Below are positions 16,593 to 27,087 of a stretch of 64,000 bases of DNA, piece by piece. This DNA is from Oceanobacillus jordanicus (GTDB lineage Bacteria > Bacillota > Bacilli > Bacillales > Amphibacillaceae): assembly GCF_022095695.1 (NCBI RefSeq), contig NZ_JAIFZM010000004.1, forward strand, positions 62,001 through 126,000. Direction: 5' to 3'. Position numbers and translations under genes: made by a program. The notes beneath the pieces are model-generated. The model was not told where the DNA came from, made no database searches, and was given only the letters and a program-made list of their open reading frames with translations. Positions within the stretch are counted from its first letter, which is position 1; every line of letters starts with the position of its first letter.

Positions 16593-18234
16593 ATTGCTCC
16601 TCCTCAGATCCAGTATGGAACGTGTTCTTTAAGACATGTGAAAGATTATCAAGCTTAATTTTTGCTTCACCCATTGATTCTGATTCGGAATATATAGTTG
16701 CAATCTCTTTTTCCATGTTGGTTATTTCGAGTTCAGCTAATATATTATCAAGATGTCCGATAACCTTCTCAAATAGTTCTATTTTTTCATAAAGTAATGT
16801 CATTATATGTTCCTCAATTGTTTCTCTAATGGCAAAATTATATATGTGAACGTCCTTCTCCTGTCCATAACGATGGATTCTACCAATTCGTTGCTCTAAT
16901 CGCATTGGATTCCATGGTAAGTCATAATTAATCATATAGTTACAAAATTGAAGGTTAATTCCTTCTCCTCCTGCTTCCGTTGCGATGAGCACTTGAGCAT
17001 GGTTTTCAAACAATTGGCGCATCCAATCTTTCTTTCCGCGTTTGAAGCCACCGCGAAATGGGACAGAAGAGATTCCATGCTGTTGCAAATACCATTGCAA
17101 GTACAATTGGCTAGCACGATACTCTGTAAAAACGATGACCTTTTCATCTCCTATATCTTTTATCAACTCAACCAGCTTCTCAGCTTTTTTATGGTGCGGA
17201 AGTGTTTCAATTTTACTGGTGATTGTTTGAATTAATTCATTGGGATTATTTATATCATTAAGTTTTGCTAATGAAAGGTAGCATGCCTCTCTTGAGGAAC
17301 AGAACTCTCTTAAATAGGTTATTTTTGCGAAAGAGCTTTTGTGAATACTATTCTCCAGTAACTGGTATACTTCTTTTTCAGGTTCAGAGAATTCCAGCCA
17401 GACTGTTTCGATATTCCGTTTCGTGTTTTTAATGGTGGTTTCCGCTCTTGTGTTCCTAACCATCACCTTTTGAACTAATTGCTTAAGAAATAGATCGTCT
17501 TTCATCTTTGTTCTATCTTTGCCAAACTTAGTAAGGAAGTCATCATAATTACCAAGATGCCCTGGTTTAAGAATGGAGACGAGGTTAAATATCTCTACAA
17601 GCTTATTTTGCACAGGTGTAGCGGTTAGTAATAAACAATATTTCTTTTTTAATGAACGTACGAACTCATAGTTTTTTGTTTTGTGGTTCTTTAGCTTATG
17701 TGCTTCATCTATCAGAATTAAATCATAATCAATATCAAGTATTTTCTCTCTATGTGGAGAACGCTTCGCTGTGTCCATCGATGAAATTAAAATATCGTAT
17801 TCTTCCCATGCATAGTTTCTCCGATGACCTATAGCAGGTATGTAAAACTTTTCATTTAATTCTCTTTCCCATTGGTTAACAAGGGAAGCGGGAACTAAGA
17901 TTAAAATCTTTTTAACTAATCCTCTAATCATATACTCTTTCATGACTAAGCCAGCTTCTATCGTCTTTCCAAGTCCAACCTCATCTGCTAGTATGGCCCG
18001 CCCATTCATCTGTTCAATAACCTGTTGAGCGGTTGAAACCTGGTGATCCATAAAATTCACATGCGGTAAGAAATCGAGCGACCGTAGACCATGGAATTCA
18101 GGTGTCATCGAGGTTAATTCAGCTTCGTACGTCATTGAAAATAGTTCCCAAGAAGACAAGGCTTCTCCTTTTTCGAGCTCAGCTTGTAATTGATCGATAT
18201 AGTTAGAATCCTTTTGGATTGATATTTTATTCAT
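16582..18234 (-). CDS. yqhH: SNF2-family helicase/ATPase YqhH
   Basis: 550-residue Swi2/Snf2 ATPase, related to the RapA branch. Motif I DEVGLGKT at residues 84-91, motif II DEAH at about 176-179, motif III LLTATPVQN, and C-terminal helicase motifs VFTEYRAS, ATEAGGEGINLQ and RIGRIHRYGQ. It should translocate on duplex DNA or act on RNA polymerase or nucleoprotein, but no target is known in bacteria for this branch. No methylase or nuclease domain is attached. Coupled to yqhG; divergent from the gcv riboswitch leader. Ribosome site AAGGAAG. Confidence 0.94.
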   Translation of the reverse strand: MNKISIQKDSNYIDQLQAELEKGEALSSWELFSMTYEAELTSMTPEFHGLRSLDFLPHVNFMDHQVSTAQQVIEQMNGRAILADEVGLGKTIEAGLVMKEYMIRGLVKKILILVPASLVNQWERELNEKFYIPAIGHRRNYAWEEYDILISSMDTAKRSPHREKILDIDYDLILIDEAHKLKNHKTKNYEFVRSLKKKYCLLLTATPVQNKLVEIFNLVSILKPGHLGNYDDFLTKFGKDRTKMKDDLFLKQLVQKVMVRNTRAETTIKNTKRNIETVWLEFSEPEKEVYQLLENSIHKSSFAKITYLREFCSSREACYLSLAKLNDINNPNELIQTITSKIETLPHHKKAEKLVELIKDIGDEKVIVFTEYRASQLYLQWYLQQHGISSVPFRGGFKRGKKDWMRQLFENHAQVLIATEAGGEGINLQFCNYMINYDLPWNPMRLEQRIGRIHRYGQEKDVHIYNFAIRETIEEHIMTLLYEKIELFEKVIGHLDNILAELEITNMEKEIATIYSESESMGEAKIKLDNLSHVLKNTFHTGSEEEQYGN

Positions 18235-18395
18235 AAGATACTTCCTTTATAAATAGTTTTATTAAGAGTTTCTTCATAATTTCTACTTTATAAAACATTT
18301 CTATGCTATAATGAATTTGAAATTAGAGCATTCCCTGTAATAAGTAGTACATAGTATATCCAACTTCAACTATTTCATAAAAGCGAATGATTACA

Positions 18396-18600
18396 TGGGG
18401 AGAGATTATCGTTCCATTTCGTTAGTCAATTTGGAAAGATAACGCCGAAGGAGCAAGCAAACATGCGAATCTCTCAGGCAAAAAGACTCTTGTAGGACGC
18501 ACCTCTGGAGAGAGTTTACATAAGTAAACCACCCACGAAGCAAGTAGCTGTATGTACATAATAGGGACAGCTATGCAACTTTCTGGTCTAAGGACAGAGA
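18396..18600 (+). ncRNA. tandem glycine riboswitch
   Basis: Two successive glycine aptamers in the gcvT leader. Aptamer 1 shows CGCCGAAGGAGCAAGC, TCTCTCAGGCAAAAAGA and GCACCTCTGGAGAGA; aptamer 2 shows CACCCACGAAGCAAG and TTTCTGGTCTAAGGACAGAG. This is the type that, in B. subtilis, turns the glycine cleavage operon on when glycine is plentiful. The second aptamer's 3' strand overlaps the left arm of the terminator at 18593, which is how binding would prevent termination. Boundaries are by eye. Confidence 0.95.
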
Positions 18601-18636
18601 TTTCATTGATAACAGTGGAATCTCTGTCTTTTTTTG
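18593..18636 (+). terminator. riboswitch-controlled terminator
   Basis: GACAGAGATT (18593-18602) pairs with AATCTCTGTC (18619-18628), followed by T7. It is the expression platform of the glycine riboswitch; the left arm shares the GACAGAG end of aptamer 2. Confidence 0.92.
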
Positions 18637-18743
18637 TACGCTTGGAATGAATGCATAATAGCGATCCAAGTTTATAAAAAACATTCATCGTCGCTAGAGG
18701 TGAATAAATTTTTACTAAAAAGTGGTGAAAAGGAGTGAAGATA

Positions 18744-19856
18744 ATGACTGATTTACAGCGTACCCCATTGTATTCCGAGTATAGTAAAAGTGGGGCGAAA
18801 ACAATTGATTTTGGCGGGTGGGACCTTCCAGTTCAATTCTCAAGCATTAAACAAGAACATGAAGTTACAAGGACGAAAGCAGGGCTGTTTGATGTATCGC
18901 ATATGGGCGAAATACACGTAACAGGACCAAAAAGCAAAGAATTCCTCCAGGGGATCACAACAAATGACGTTACAAAACTTGTTCCAGACAGAGCGCAGTA
19001 TACATTAATGTGCTACCCAGACGGTGGAACAGTAGATGATTTAATTATTTATATGCTTGCAGAAAATGATTATCTTCTCGTGGTAAATGCTGCAAACACG
19101 AAAAAAGATTATGAATGGTTAGTAGAAAATAACACTTACTCAAATGAAGAGGTTTCGATCAGTAATGTATCCGATGATTATGCGCAACTAGCCTTACAGG
19201 GACCATTGGCAGAAAGGATTTTACAGCAACTGACTGACACTGATTTAGGTGCAATAAAATTCTTCCGATTCGCACAGGACGTTAAGATCGGCAATATTCC
19301 AGGACCTGCCCTTGTTTCCAGAACAGGATATACAGGGGAAGACGGCTTTGAAATTTATATTAATAAAGATTATGCACCAGATCTATGGAATCTTTTATTA
19401 GAAAAAGGGGCAGACCAAGGACTTGAACCAATTGGACTTGGAGCAAGAGATACCTTGCGTTTTGAAGCAAATCTAGCACTCTATGGACAAGAGTTATCCG
19501 CAACCATTACGCCAATTGAAGCTGGATTAACATTTGCTGTAAAAGTGGATAAAGAAGACTTTATTGGTCGTGAAGTTCTAAAGAAACAATTAGAAGAAGG
19601 TCCTGATCGTAAACTTGTCGGTATTGAAATGATAGATAAGGGGATTCCGAGACATGGTTACAAAGTTCTCTATGAGGGAGAAGAAGTCGGATTTGTGACA
19701 TCGGGAACACAATCTCCAACTTTGAAAAAAAACATTGGCCTGGCACTAGTCAAACGAGAATTAGCTCAATTAGACCAACAATTGACTGTTCAAGTAAGAA
19801 ACAGAGAATTAAGTAGTGTTGTAATTAAAACACCTTTTTATAAAAGAGAGAAATAG
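18744..19856 (+). CDS. gcvT: glycine cleavage T protein (aminomethyltransferase)
   Basis: 370 residues. It transfers the aminomethyl carbon from lipoylated H protein to tetrahydrofolate, releasing ammonia. Family blocks: [47 protein letters not shown] and the conserved LGARDTLR. Length fits B. subtilis GcvT (362). ATG 18744 follows AAGGAG by 8 bases; an upstream GTG at 18735 would sit on the ribosome site. First gene of the three-gene operon behind the riboswitch; the H protein gene is not in the window. Confidence 0.97.
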   Translation: MTDLQRTPLYSEYSKSGAKTIDFGGWDLPVQFSSIKQEHEVTRTKAGLFDVSHMGEIHVTGPKSKEFLQGITTNDVTKLVPDRAQYTLMCYPDGGTVDDLIIYMLAENDYLLVVNAANTKKDYEWLVENNTYSNEEVSISNVSDDYAQLALQGPLAERILQQLTDTDLGAIKFFRFAQDVKIGNIPGPALVSRTGYTGEDGFEIYINKDYAPDLWNLLLEKGADQGLEPIGLGARDTLRFEANLALYGQELSATITPIEAGLTFAVKVDKEDFIGREVLKKQLEEGPDRKLVGIEMIDKGIPRHGYKVLYEGEEVGFVTSGTQSPTLKKNIGLALVKRELAQLDQQLTVQVRNRELSSVVIKTPFYKREK

Positions 19857-19868
19857 GGAGGGACCGAG

Positions 19869-21218
19869 ATGGAATTTAGATACTTACCGATGACAGACTC
19901 AGACAAACAAGAGATGTTGGCAACAATTGGTGTGGACTCTACGGAAGAATTATTTGCTGATATACCAGAACAGATTCGCTTTAGAGGAAGTTTAAACTTA
20001 AAAAAGCCAGCAAATGAAGCACAATTAAAGAAGGAACTTGCCGATATGGCAAATAAAAATGTAAATCTTAAAACACATGCTTCTTTTTTGGGAGCTGGTG
20101 TTTATGATCATTATATTCCATCTGTTGTAGATCATGTAATTTCACGGTCCGAATTTTATACAGCTTATACGCCCTACCAGCCAGAAATTTCCCAAGGCGA
20201 ACTACAGGCAATTTTTGAATTTCAAACTATGATATCCGAATTAACTGGATTACCTGTAGCCAATTCATCTATGTATGATGGTGGAACATCTCTAGCAGAA
20301 GCTGTTAATTTAAGTGCAGCTCATACAAAACGGAAAAAAATACTAGTTTCCAAAGCAGTACATCCAGAATCACGTGCTGTTATCGAAACGTATGCAAGAG
20401 GACCAGAACTCGAAATTGTGGATATTGACTGTGAAGATGGGTATACGAACTTACAGCAATTGGCAGACGCAATCGATGAGAATACTGCAAGTGTCGTTGT
20501 GCAATATCCAAACTTCTTTGGTCAAATAGAACCATTGGAAAAAATAAATGAGCTGGTAAAGAGTCAAACCAAAACAATGCTCATTACTTCAAGTAACCCG
20601 CTTTCACTTGGCTATTTGACACCCCCAGGGGAGTTTGGCGCTGATATTGTGGTAGGTGATACGCAGGTCTTTGGTATTCCTGCGCAATTTGGAGGGCCAC
20701 ATTGCGGATATTTTGCAACCACGGATAAATTAATGCGCAAAGTACCTGGACGCTTAGTTGGTCAAACTGTCGATGAGGACGGTGTCCGAGGGTTTGTTTT
20801 AACATTACAGGCAAGAGAACAGCACATTCGAAGAGATAAAGCTACGTCGAATATCTGTTCCAACCAGGCATTAAATGCACTTGCAAGCTCTGTTGCTATG
20901 AGTTCAATTGGAAAACACGGCTTAAGAAAAATGGCTGTTTTAAATATGAAAAAAGCTCGATACATGAAACAGAAGTTGAAAGAGACTGGCCTGCGAGTTG
21001 TTCACGAAGGAATGTTCTTTAATGAATTGGTAGTGGATATTGGGTCCAACGTAAGTGAAATTAATAAACAGCTTTTAAATAAAGGATTTATCGGTGGATA
21101 TGATTTGGAAGTGAACTATCCTGAATTAAAGAATCACATGTTGATTGCTGTTACGGAAAGCCGTACAAAAGAGGAGATAGACATCTTTGTGAAGGAATTG
21201 GGGGATTTGCATGAATAA
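19869..21218 (+). CDS. gcvPA: glycine decarboxylase P subunit 1
   Basis: 449-residue N-terminal half of the two-part P protein. With GcvPB it forms the PLP-dependent decarboxylase that removes CO2 from glycine and loads the rest onto lipoyl-H protein. Characteristic stretches: [40 protein letters not shown] and [17 protein letters not shown]. No PLP lysine, as expected for this subunit. Twelve bases after gcvT with GGAGGGA as ribosome site; overlaps gcvPB by 8 bases. Confidence 0.97.
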   Translation: MEFRYLPMTDSDKQEMLATIGVDSTEELFADIPEQIRFRGSLNLKKPANEAQLKKELADMANKNVNLKTHASFLGAGVYDHYIPSVVDHVISRSEFYTAYTPYQPEISQGELQAIFEFQTMISELTGLPVANSSMYDGGTSLAEAVNLSAAHTKRKKILVSKAVHPESRAVIETYARGPELEIVDIDCEDGYTNLQQLADAIDENTASVVVQYPNFFGQIEPLEKINELVKSQTKTMLITSSNPLSLGYLTPPGEFGADIVVGDTQVFGIPAQFGGPHCGYFATTDKLMRKVPGRLVGQTVDEDGVRGFVLTLQAREQHIRRDKATSNICSNQALNALASSVAMSSIGKHGLRKMAVLNMKKARYMKQKLKETGLRVVHEGMFFNELVVDIGSNVSEINKQLLNKGFIGGYDLEVNYPELKNHMLIAVTESRTKEEIDIFVKELGDLHE

Positions 21219-22668
21219 GAAGGATTTTCCGTTAATGTTTGAACGTAGCAAGGAAGGACGTACAAGCTATAGTTTACCTGAGTTAGATATCCCGGATTTT
21301 GATCTGGATGCTGATATAGAAAGTAATTATATCCGAACTACCCCAGCAAATTTACCTGAAGTAAGTGAATTGGACATCATGCGCCATTATACAGGCTTAT
21401 CAAATCGAAATTACGGTGTAGATTCCGGATTTTATCCACTAGGTTCTTGTACAATGAAATACAACCCAAAAATGAATGAAGATGTAGCACGATTTGATGG
21501 GTTTAGTCATATCCACCCATATCAGGAAACAGAAAGTGTCCAAGGAGCGATGGAAATGATGTATGACCTGCAGTCTTCTCTTAAGGAGATTACAGGGATG
21601 CATGAAGTTTCTTTACAATCAGCTGCCGGAGCTCACGGCGAGTGGACTGCCCTCATGATGATCCGTGCTTTCCATGAAGCCAATGGAGACACGAATCGAA
21701 CAAATGTTATTGTGCCAGACTCAGCCCATGGTACAAATCCTGCATCCGCAACAGTAGCTGGCTTTAAGGCTATAACGGTAAAAACGAACGAAAATGGTTT
21801 AGTTGATTTAGATGACTTAAAACGTGTTGTGGATGAAAAAACAGCTGCACTTATGCTGACAAATCCAAATACGCTTGGGTTATTTGAAACGGAGATAATA
21901 GAAATGGCTGAGATCATTCATGAGGCAGGGGGGAAATTGTACTATGATGGTGCAAACCTTAATGCCATAATGGGTTATGCAAGACCTGGGGACATGGGGT
22001 TTGATGCCGTGCATTTAAACCTTCACAAAACATTTACAGGCCCTCATGGCGGGGGTGGTCCTGGATCTGGACCAGTAGGTGTATCGGAGGAACTTGCGGC
22101 CTATTTACCAAAACCTCTACTTACCAAAAAAGAAGAAAAATATGTATTTGAATATGATCGTCCTTCTTCTATTGGTAGAGTAAAGCCTTACTATGGCAAT
22201 TTTGGAATCAACCTTCGTGCCTACACATATATTCGAACAATGGGTGCTGAAGGGCTTAAGAAAGCAAGTGAATATGCAGTTCTTAACGCAAATTATATGA
22301 TGAGAAAGTTGCAAAAGGAATATGATTTACCATATGACCAGCACTGCAAGCATGAATTTGTATTATCCGGGAAGCGACAAAAGAAGCTAGGTGTTCGAAC
22401 GCTCGACATTGCTAAAAGGCTACTTGATTTTGGCTACCATCCACCAACCATTTATTTTCCACTTAATGTAGAAGAAGCGATGATGGTGGAGCCAACAGAA
22501 ACGGAGTCTAAAGAAACATTAGACGCATTTATAGATTCCATGTTAGCTATTGCAAAAGAGGTAGACTTTAATCCAGAAATAGTTCAGGAAGCCCCGCATA
22601 ATACGATTGTGAATCGAATGGATGAAACGCTTGCTGCAAGGAAACCAGTCTTAAAATATCAAAAATAG
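21211..22668 (+). CDS. gcvPB: glycine decarboxylase P subunit 2
   Basis: 485 residues, the PLP-binding half of the glycine decarboxylase. The Schiff-base lysine is at residue 273 in [18 protein letters not shown]. Other marks: [33 protein letters not shown] and [12 protein letters not shown]. Overlap with gcvPA suggests coupled synthesis in equal amounts. Ends at a strong terminator. Confidence 0.97.
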   Translation: MNKKDFPLMFERSKEGRTSYSLPELDIPDFDLDADIESNYIRTTPANLPEVSELDIMRHYTGLSNRNYGVDSGFYPLGSCTMKYNPKMNEDVARFDGFSHIHPYQETESVQGAMEMMYDLQSSLKEITGMHEVSLQSAAGAHGEWTALMMIRAFHEANGDTNRTNVIVPDSAHGTNPASATVAGFKAITVKTNENGLVDLDDLKRVVDEKTAALMLTNPNTLGLFETEIIEMAEIIHEAGGKLYYDGANLNAIMGYARPGDMGFDAVHLNLHKTFTGPHGGGGPGSGPVGVSEELAAYLPKPLLTKKEEKYVFEYDRPSSIGRVKPYYGNFGINLRAYTYIRTMGAEGLKKASEYAVLNANYMMRKLQKEYDLPYDQHCKHEFVLSGKRQKKLGVRTLDIAKRLLDFGYHPPTIYFPLNVEEAMMVEPTETESKETLDAFIDSMLAIAKEVDFNPEIVQEAPHNTIVNRMDETLAARKPVLKYQK

Positions 22669-22691
22669 AAGCATTTTCTATGGAAATAAAT

Positions 22692-22736
22692 AAAAATCCT
22701 GGGGTACATTTTATTTGTACCCCAGGATTTTTTTAC
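22692..22736. terminator. bidirectional terminator gcvPB / yqhL
   Basis: AAATCCTGGGGTACA pairs with TGTACCCCAGGATTT, 7-base loop, A and T runs on either side. It serves the convergent genes gcvPB and yqhL. Confidence 0.93.
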
Positions 22737-23104
22737 TTGGCTTTAATTTTACCTGTCCATTTTTTAAATCCGCCTTTTAGCTGATAAATATCTGTATAGC
22801 CTTTTTTATTTAGAAGTTGAGCCGCACGTGCTGATCGTGACCCGCTTTGGCAGTATAGATATACAGGCTTGTCCGGCCTCATCTCAATTAAACGTTGTTT
22901 CATTTGTGTCAGTGGTATATTTCTTGCGCCAAGGATATGCCCCTTGTCAAATTCCTGTGGCTCCCTGACATCGATTAATTGTGCTTTACGATAGCCTTCT
23001 CTAAACTGTTGCTCTGTAAGTACCTTCAGGTAGTTTTTCTGTCTAAAGTAGCGAAATACGCCAACAACCAATAAAGCAACAATAGCGATTACTAAAAATT
23101 CCAT
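22733..23104 (-). CDS. yqhL: membrane-anchored rhodanese-like protein
   Basis: 123 residues: an N-terminal membrane helix (about 2-18, FLVIAIVALLVVGVF) and a single rhodanese domain. The active-site loop is CQSGSRS with Cys85; preceding blocks VREPQEFDKGHILGARNIP are canonical. It may transfer or carry sulfane sulfur at the membrane; no acceptor is known. Matches YqhL of B. subtilis in size and place. Stands alone, convergent with gcvPB. Confidence 0.93.
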   Translation of the reverse strand: MEFLVIAIVALLVVGVFRYFRQKNYLKVLTEQQFREGYRKAQLIDVREPQEFDKGHILGARNIPLTQMKQRLIEMRPDKPVYLYCQSGSRSARAAQLLNKKGYTDIYQLKGGFKKWTGKIKAK

Positions 23105-23310
23105 GCTAGTTTTTCCCCCGTCTGTCCGTATACTTCTTCTCTATTATATGCGCAAACAGCTATTTTTTCAAAGTATTTTCGTTCTTTTGAACCAAGTCAA
23201 TAGAGTTGGTATATTTGCAACTACTTGTATAACAATATTATTTCATGTATCCTTTTATTAGAAACAGTTTTGCGTTAGATAAAAAAAGATTCTTGAAATG
23301 AGGAGAATAC

Positions 23311-23730
23311 ATGCCTACACCAAGTATGGAAGATTATATAGAGCAAATCTACAACTTAATGGAATCGAAGGGATATGCAAGAGTTTCCGATATTGCCGAA
23401 GCACTAGAAGTACATCCTTCTTCCGTTACAAAAATGGTGCAAAAACTTGATAAAGATGATTATTTAAATTATGAGAAATATAGAGGCTTCATTCTTACAG
23501 CTAAAGGGAAAAAGGTTGGAGAAAGGCTAGTCTTCCGCCACGAATTATTAGAAGACTTCTTAGAAATCATCGGGGTTGAAAAAGAAAATATTTATGAAGA
23601 TGTTGAAGGAATTGAGCATCATCTAAGTTGGAATTCCATTGACCGTATAGGTGACCTAGTGAACTACTTTAAGCAAGATAGTAAGCGGGTTAATCAATTA
23701 AGAGACATCCAAAAGCAAGCTGAGAAATAA
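23311..23730 (+). CDS. mntR: manganese-responsive regulator MntR
   Basis: 139-residue DtxR-family repressor of manganese uptake. The winged helix (residues 1-70) includes [23 protein letters not shown], almost identical to B. subtilis. All Mn ligands are present: Asp8, Glu11, His77, Glu99, Glu102 and His103. Asp8 rather than Glu or Met at that position supports Mn rather than Fe specificity. Ribosome site GAGGAG. No target transporter gene is in the window, so its regulon lies elsewhere. Confidence 0.97.
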   Translation: MPTPSMEDYIEQIYNLMESKGYARVSDIAEALEVHPSSVTKMVQKLDKDDYLNYEKYRGFILTAKGKKVGERLVFRHELLEDFLEIIGVEKENIYEDVEGIEHHLSWNSIDRIGDLVNYFKQDSKRVNQLRDIQKQAEK

Positions 23731-23805
23731 AAAATAGTTCTATTATGTCATCCTTATGCTTAAAAATGTATAAACATCATTTGTCAGGCATAAGGGAGTG
23801 GTGTC

Positions 23806-24696
23806 ATGAAAATCGATGGCGTTTTTTCAGGCGGTGGTGTTAAGGCCTATGCATTTCTTGGTGTCTTAGAAGTGTTGAAAAGTAAGGAATTGAAGCTTGA
23901 ACGTGTAGCTGGGACATCAGCTGGCGCTATTGTTGCTTCTTTTTTAGCTTCTGGATTTGATGTCGATGATATTCGTTTGAAGTTAGATGAACTTGATCTT
24001 AAAATGTTCCTTGACCCGCCTCTGATTACGAAGTGGTTACCGTTTAGTAAGTGGGTCTTTCTCTATTTTCAACTTGGCATTAACAAAGGGGACAAATTAG
24101 AAAATTGGTTATATAGCCAGCTTGCCGAGAAAAACATCTATACATTTAACGATCTCCCCAGAGGGTATTTAAAAGTAGTGGTAAGTGATTTGTCTCTAGG
24201 TAAGCTTGTCGTTATACCAGATGACTTGGAAAGAGTTTATGGTATCAACCCACTTCATTTTCCTGTAGCAAAAGCTGTCCGCATGAGCGCAGGATTTCCT
24301 TATTTTTTTATGCCTAAAAAGCTTCCGGGGAAAAGTAATACTAAAAGTATTATTGTGGATGGTGGGCTGTTAAGTAATTTTCCATTATGGATATTTGATA
24401 ACCAAAAAGGAAAACAGGATAGACCAATTCTCGGTGTTAAGTTAAGTGAAACTGTAGAAAATACAGATCCTAGACGAATACGAAATGCACTGGATATGTT
24501 TCAGGCGCTTTTTGCCACAATGAAAATGGCCCACGATACACGTTACATATCTACAGCGCAAAAAAGAAACATTATCTTTGTCCCGGTAGAAGGAATTGGT
24601 GCAATTAACTTATCTATTAATGAAGCAACGAAGGAGAACCTTATAAATATAGGAATAGAAAGCGCTGAGGTTTTCTTACAAAAATGGCCAAAATAA
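23806..24696 (+). CDS. yqhO: patatin-like phospholipase
   Basis: 296-residue lipid acyl hydrolase of the patatin family. Oxyanion loop FSGGGVKAYAFLG near the N-terminus, nucleophile Ser38 in GTSAG, catalytic Asp185 in VDGGLL: a Ser-Asp dyad. No signal peptide, so it acts in the cytosol or at the inner membrane face. Corresponds to YqhO. Ribosome site AAGGGAG. The substrate is not known; phospholipid or lysophospholipid turnover is the usual inference. Confidence 0.92.
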   Translation: MKIDGVFSGGGVKAYAFLGVLEVLKSKELKLERVAGTSAGAIVASFLASGFDVDDIRLKLDELDLKMFLDPPLITKWLPFSKWVFLYFQLGINKGDKLENWLYSQLAEKNIYTFNDLPRGYLKVVVSDLSLGKLVVIPDDLERVYGINPLHFPVAKAVRMSAGFPYFFMPKKLPGKSNTKSIIVDGGLLSNFPLWIFDNQKGKQDRPILGVKLSETVENTDPRRIRNALDMFQALFATMKMAHDTRYISTAQKRNIIFVPVEGIGAINLSINEATKENLINIGIESAEVFLQKWPK

Positions 24697-24736
24697 AAAT
24701 GACCCTACTTAAAAAGTAGCGCGGTCATTTTTTTTC
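24696..24736. terminator. bidirectional terminator yqhO / yqhP
   Basis: AAAATGACC CTACTT AAAA AAGTAG CGCGGTCATTTT: two stem sections separated by a small bulge, with T8 on the plus side and A's on the other. Confidence 0.85.
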
Positions 24737-25089
24737 TGTTTATTTCCTTCAATTACTCTAAGATGAGAAGCTCGTTTTGACACTTTTTTTCTAGTAGGTG
24801 CTGCAACTGGTTTAGTTCCCTTTGACTGTGTTTGGTAAACGGGCCGATTGTCCTTATATTTTGCTTTCGATTGTTTTACTGCCTGCTTGTATTTTTTCAT
24901 GTCATCCGAAGTAGTTCGTTTACGCAAGAATAAAAAATAAATAACACCAAAAAAAACAATTCCCGTACCAATCATGACAAAGACGTTAGTAAAAAAACCA
25001 CTTGTATTTGTCAAAAGTTGAGATACTAAACCGATAGCAGCTAATCCAATAATGAGATAAATAAATATGGAGATTTTATTCCGTTGCAT
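24709..25089 (-). CDS. yqhP: YqhP / SA1362-type membrane protein
   Basis: 126 residues: two membrane helices (about 7-25 and 32-54) with a short loop, then a strongly basic soluble tail (KQSKAKYKDNRP, APTRKKVSKRASH). The arrangement matches YqhP and the staphylococcal SA1362 family at this locus. The basic tail could contact nucleic acid or anionic lipid; function unknown. The terminator for yqhO lies inside its 3' end. Confidence 0.82.
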   Translation of the reverse strand: MQRNKISIFIYLIIGLAAIGLVSQLLTNTSGFFTNVFVMIGTGIVFFGVIYFLFLRKRTTSDDMKKYKQAVKQSKAKYKDNRPVYQTQSKGTKPVAAPTRKKVSKRASHLRVIEGNKQKKNDRATF

Positions 25090-25347
25090 TGTTTTTCCTC
25101 CATTCTGAAATTAATTCCAATTCTTCCTAACGAGGTTATCGCACTATTTAAACCAAAAGCCTATTTTCTATATGCTCTTATTCTTTATTATTTCCTATAA
25201 CACTTAAAAGTATTCAGTTTTACTAGAATGGTTTGTTTTTATTTTACTTGATTTTGTCGCTAAAAACCAGTTACTCAGAAAGAAAACATCACATTATTTT
25301 GGATTGCAAATTCTTATATTGGTCATAATATTAAGCGAGGTGATCAA

Positions 25348-25875
25348 ATGAGCGATAAGAAACAATTAGACCAAAAATTAGACCAAAATAAAAGAGAAGA
25401 GCCTTTAACATTATTTAGTCGGTCCGCAGTAACCGGATTTGTCGGTGGTGTATTCTGGGGGCTTATTGCTACAATTTTAGCTTACTTTAACTTTACAGAG
25501 GTTGCACCAAAATCATACGTTTTGCGTTCCTGGACAACAGCTACATGGACTGATGGATGGCTTGGCACCGTAATCACGATTATGATCTTAGGTGGTTTGT
25601 CTGTATTGGTAGCATTTATCTATTACCTTTTCATGAGGAAAATAAACTCCATGTGGATGGGAGCTGTATATGGGGTGATCTTATGGGGAATCTTGTTTTT
25701 TATATTAGATCCAATTTTCACTAATATTAAACCCATTCAGGAATTTAATCAAGAAACAATTGTGACTACTATTTGTCTCTATGTATTATATGGAACATTT
25801 ATTGGATATTCATTATCTTATGATTACCATGATAAAGTGATGAAAGAGAAGAATGAACATAACAAACAGGCATAG
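25348..25875 (+). CDS. yqhR: YqhR membrane protein
   Basis: 175 residues with a charged N-terminus (about 1-20, rich in K, D and Q) and four membrane helices from about 27 to 160. GFVGGVFWGLIATILAYFNF and GAVYGVILWGILFF are typical of the YqhR family. The gene lies just before the M24 peptidase as in B. subtilis. The 258 bases upstream hold no gene; they are AT-rich and probably carry its promoter. Function unknown. Confidence 0.88.
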   Translation: MSDKKQLDQKLDQNKREEPLTLFSRSAVTGFVGGVFWGLIATILAYFNFTEVAPKSYVLRSWTTATWTDGWLGTVITIMILGGLSVLVAFIYYLFMRKINSMWMGAVYGVILWGILFFILDPIFTNIKPIQEFNQETIVTTICLYVLYGTFIGYSLSYDYHDKVMKEKNEHNKQA

Positions 25876-25993
25876 CAGGCTAAATTGAAGAGCAAATGAA
25901 CGTAAATACTTATTAATTACGAAGGTTTATGATAAACTGAAGTCATCCATTGTTTTACGTATAGAAATGTAATAGAGAAAGGGATGATTTTTA

Positions 25994-27055
25994 GTGGGGA
26001 AGCTAACAAAATTACGTGAATTGCTAGAAAAAAATGAGTTGGATGCAATTCTTATCACTAGTTCTATTAACAGACGCTACGTGTCTGGATTTACTGGAAC
26101 TGCCGGGGTAGCACTTATTAGTAAACAGCATGCACGTTTTATAACAGATTTTCGTTATACCGCTCAGGCTACTGAACAAGCAACGGAATTTCAAGTTGTA
26201 GAGCATAAACAATTAATTGAACAAGAAATACGTGACCAGCTAAAGGAAATGGGTATTAAACATCTTGGTTTTGAAAAGGATCATGTAACCTTTGCTCAAT
26301 ATGAAAATTATAAAAAAGTATTTAATGTTGACATGAAGCCTATTAGTGGTCTTGTTGAAGAGATGCGACTTATTAAAACAGCTGACGAATTAGCAGTAAT
26401 GAAAAAGGCTGCTAAGATTGCGGATGATGCTTTTATACATATACAGTCCTTTATTAAACCTGGAGTTAAAGAAATTGATGTCTCGAACGAACTTGAATTT
26501 TTCATGCGTAAGCAGGGGGCTGTTTCTTCCAGCTTTGATATTATTGTGGCATCTGGCCTTCGTTCAGCATTACCGCATGGCGTGGCTTCAAACAAAGAAA
26601 TTAACTCAGGTGAGTTGGTAACGCTTGACTACGGAGCATGGTATGAAGGGTATTGTTCAGATATTACAAGAACCTTTGCAGTTGGAGAAATCAGTGACGA
26701 ACTCACTACCATTTATAATACAGTCTTAGAGGCACAGCTTCTTGGTGTAGCGGGTGTTAAGCCAGGTATAACGGGTAAAGAAGCAGACGCACTGACACGG
26801 GATTATATTACAGAAAAAGGATATGGAGACTATTTTGGCCATTCAACAGGTCATGGTCTTGGTCTAGAAGTACATGAAGGTCCTGGATTATCCTTTAGAA
26901 GTGATAAGAAGCTAGAAGCCGGCATGGTAGTAACGGTTGAACCAGGAATTTATATTCCAGAAGTTGGCGGATGCAGGATTGAAGATGATATTATTGTAAC
27001 CGAGACGGGCAATGAACGCCTCACACATGCACCAAAAGAATTAATACATTTATAA
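25994..27055 (+). CDS. yqhT: M24B aminopeptidase (Xaa-Pro type)
   Basis: 353 residues. An N-terminal creatinase-like domain (about 1-125) and a pita-bread metallopeptidase domain. Metal ligands are visible in LDYG, CSDITRTF, HSTGHGLGLEVHE, TVEPGIY and IEDD. It should release N-terminal residues before proline (aminopeptidase P) or split X-Pro dipeptides; length favours the short dimeric Xaa-Pro type. GTG start at 25994 with GGGATGA upstream. It is followed closely by efp, a pairing conserved in Firmicutes, possibly reflecting proline-related protein synthesis and turnover. Confidence 0.94.
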   Translation: MGKLTKLRELLEKNELDAILITSSINRRYVSGFTGTAGVALISKQHARFITDFRYTAQATEQATEFQVVEHKQLIEQEIRDQLKEMGIKHLGFEKDHVTFAQYENYKKVFNVDMKPISGLVEEMRLIKTADELAVMKKAAKIADDAFIHIQSFIKPGVKEIDVSNELEFFMRKQGAVSSSFDIIVASGLRSALPHGVASNKEINSGELVTLDYGAWYEGYCSDITRTFAVGEISDELTTIYNTVLEAQLLGVAGVKPGITGKEADALTRDYITEKGYGDYFGHSTGHGLGLEVHEGPGLSFRSDKKLEAGMVVTVEPGIYIPEVGGCRIEDDIIVTETGNERLTHAPKELIHL

Positions 27056-27087
27056 GTTGAGCTTTCGATGAGGAGGAAAAAATAGGT

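Noticed and set aside
18422-18688. Minus-strand frame of 88 codons in the gcvT leader
   Set aside because: It lies over the glycine riboswitch and terminator, has no family similarity and no ribosome site; it is a by-product of the structured RNA sequence.
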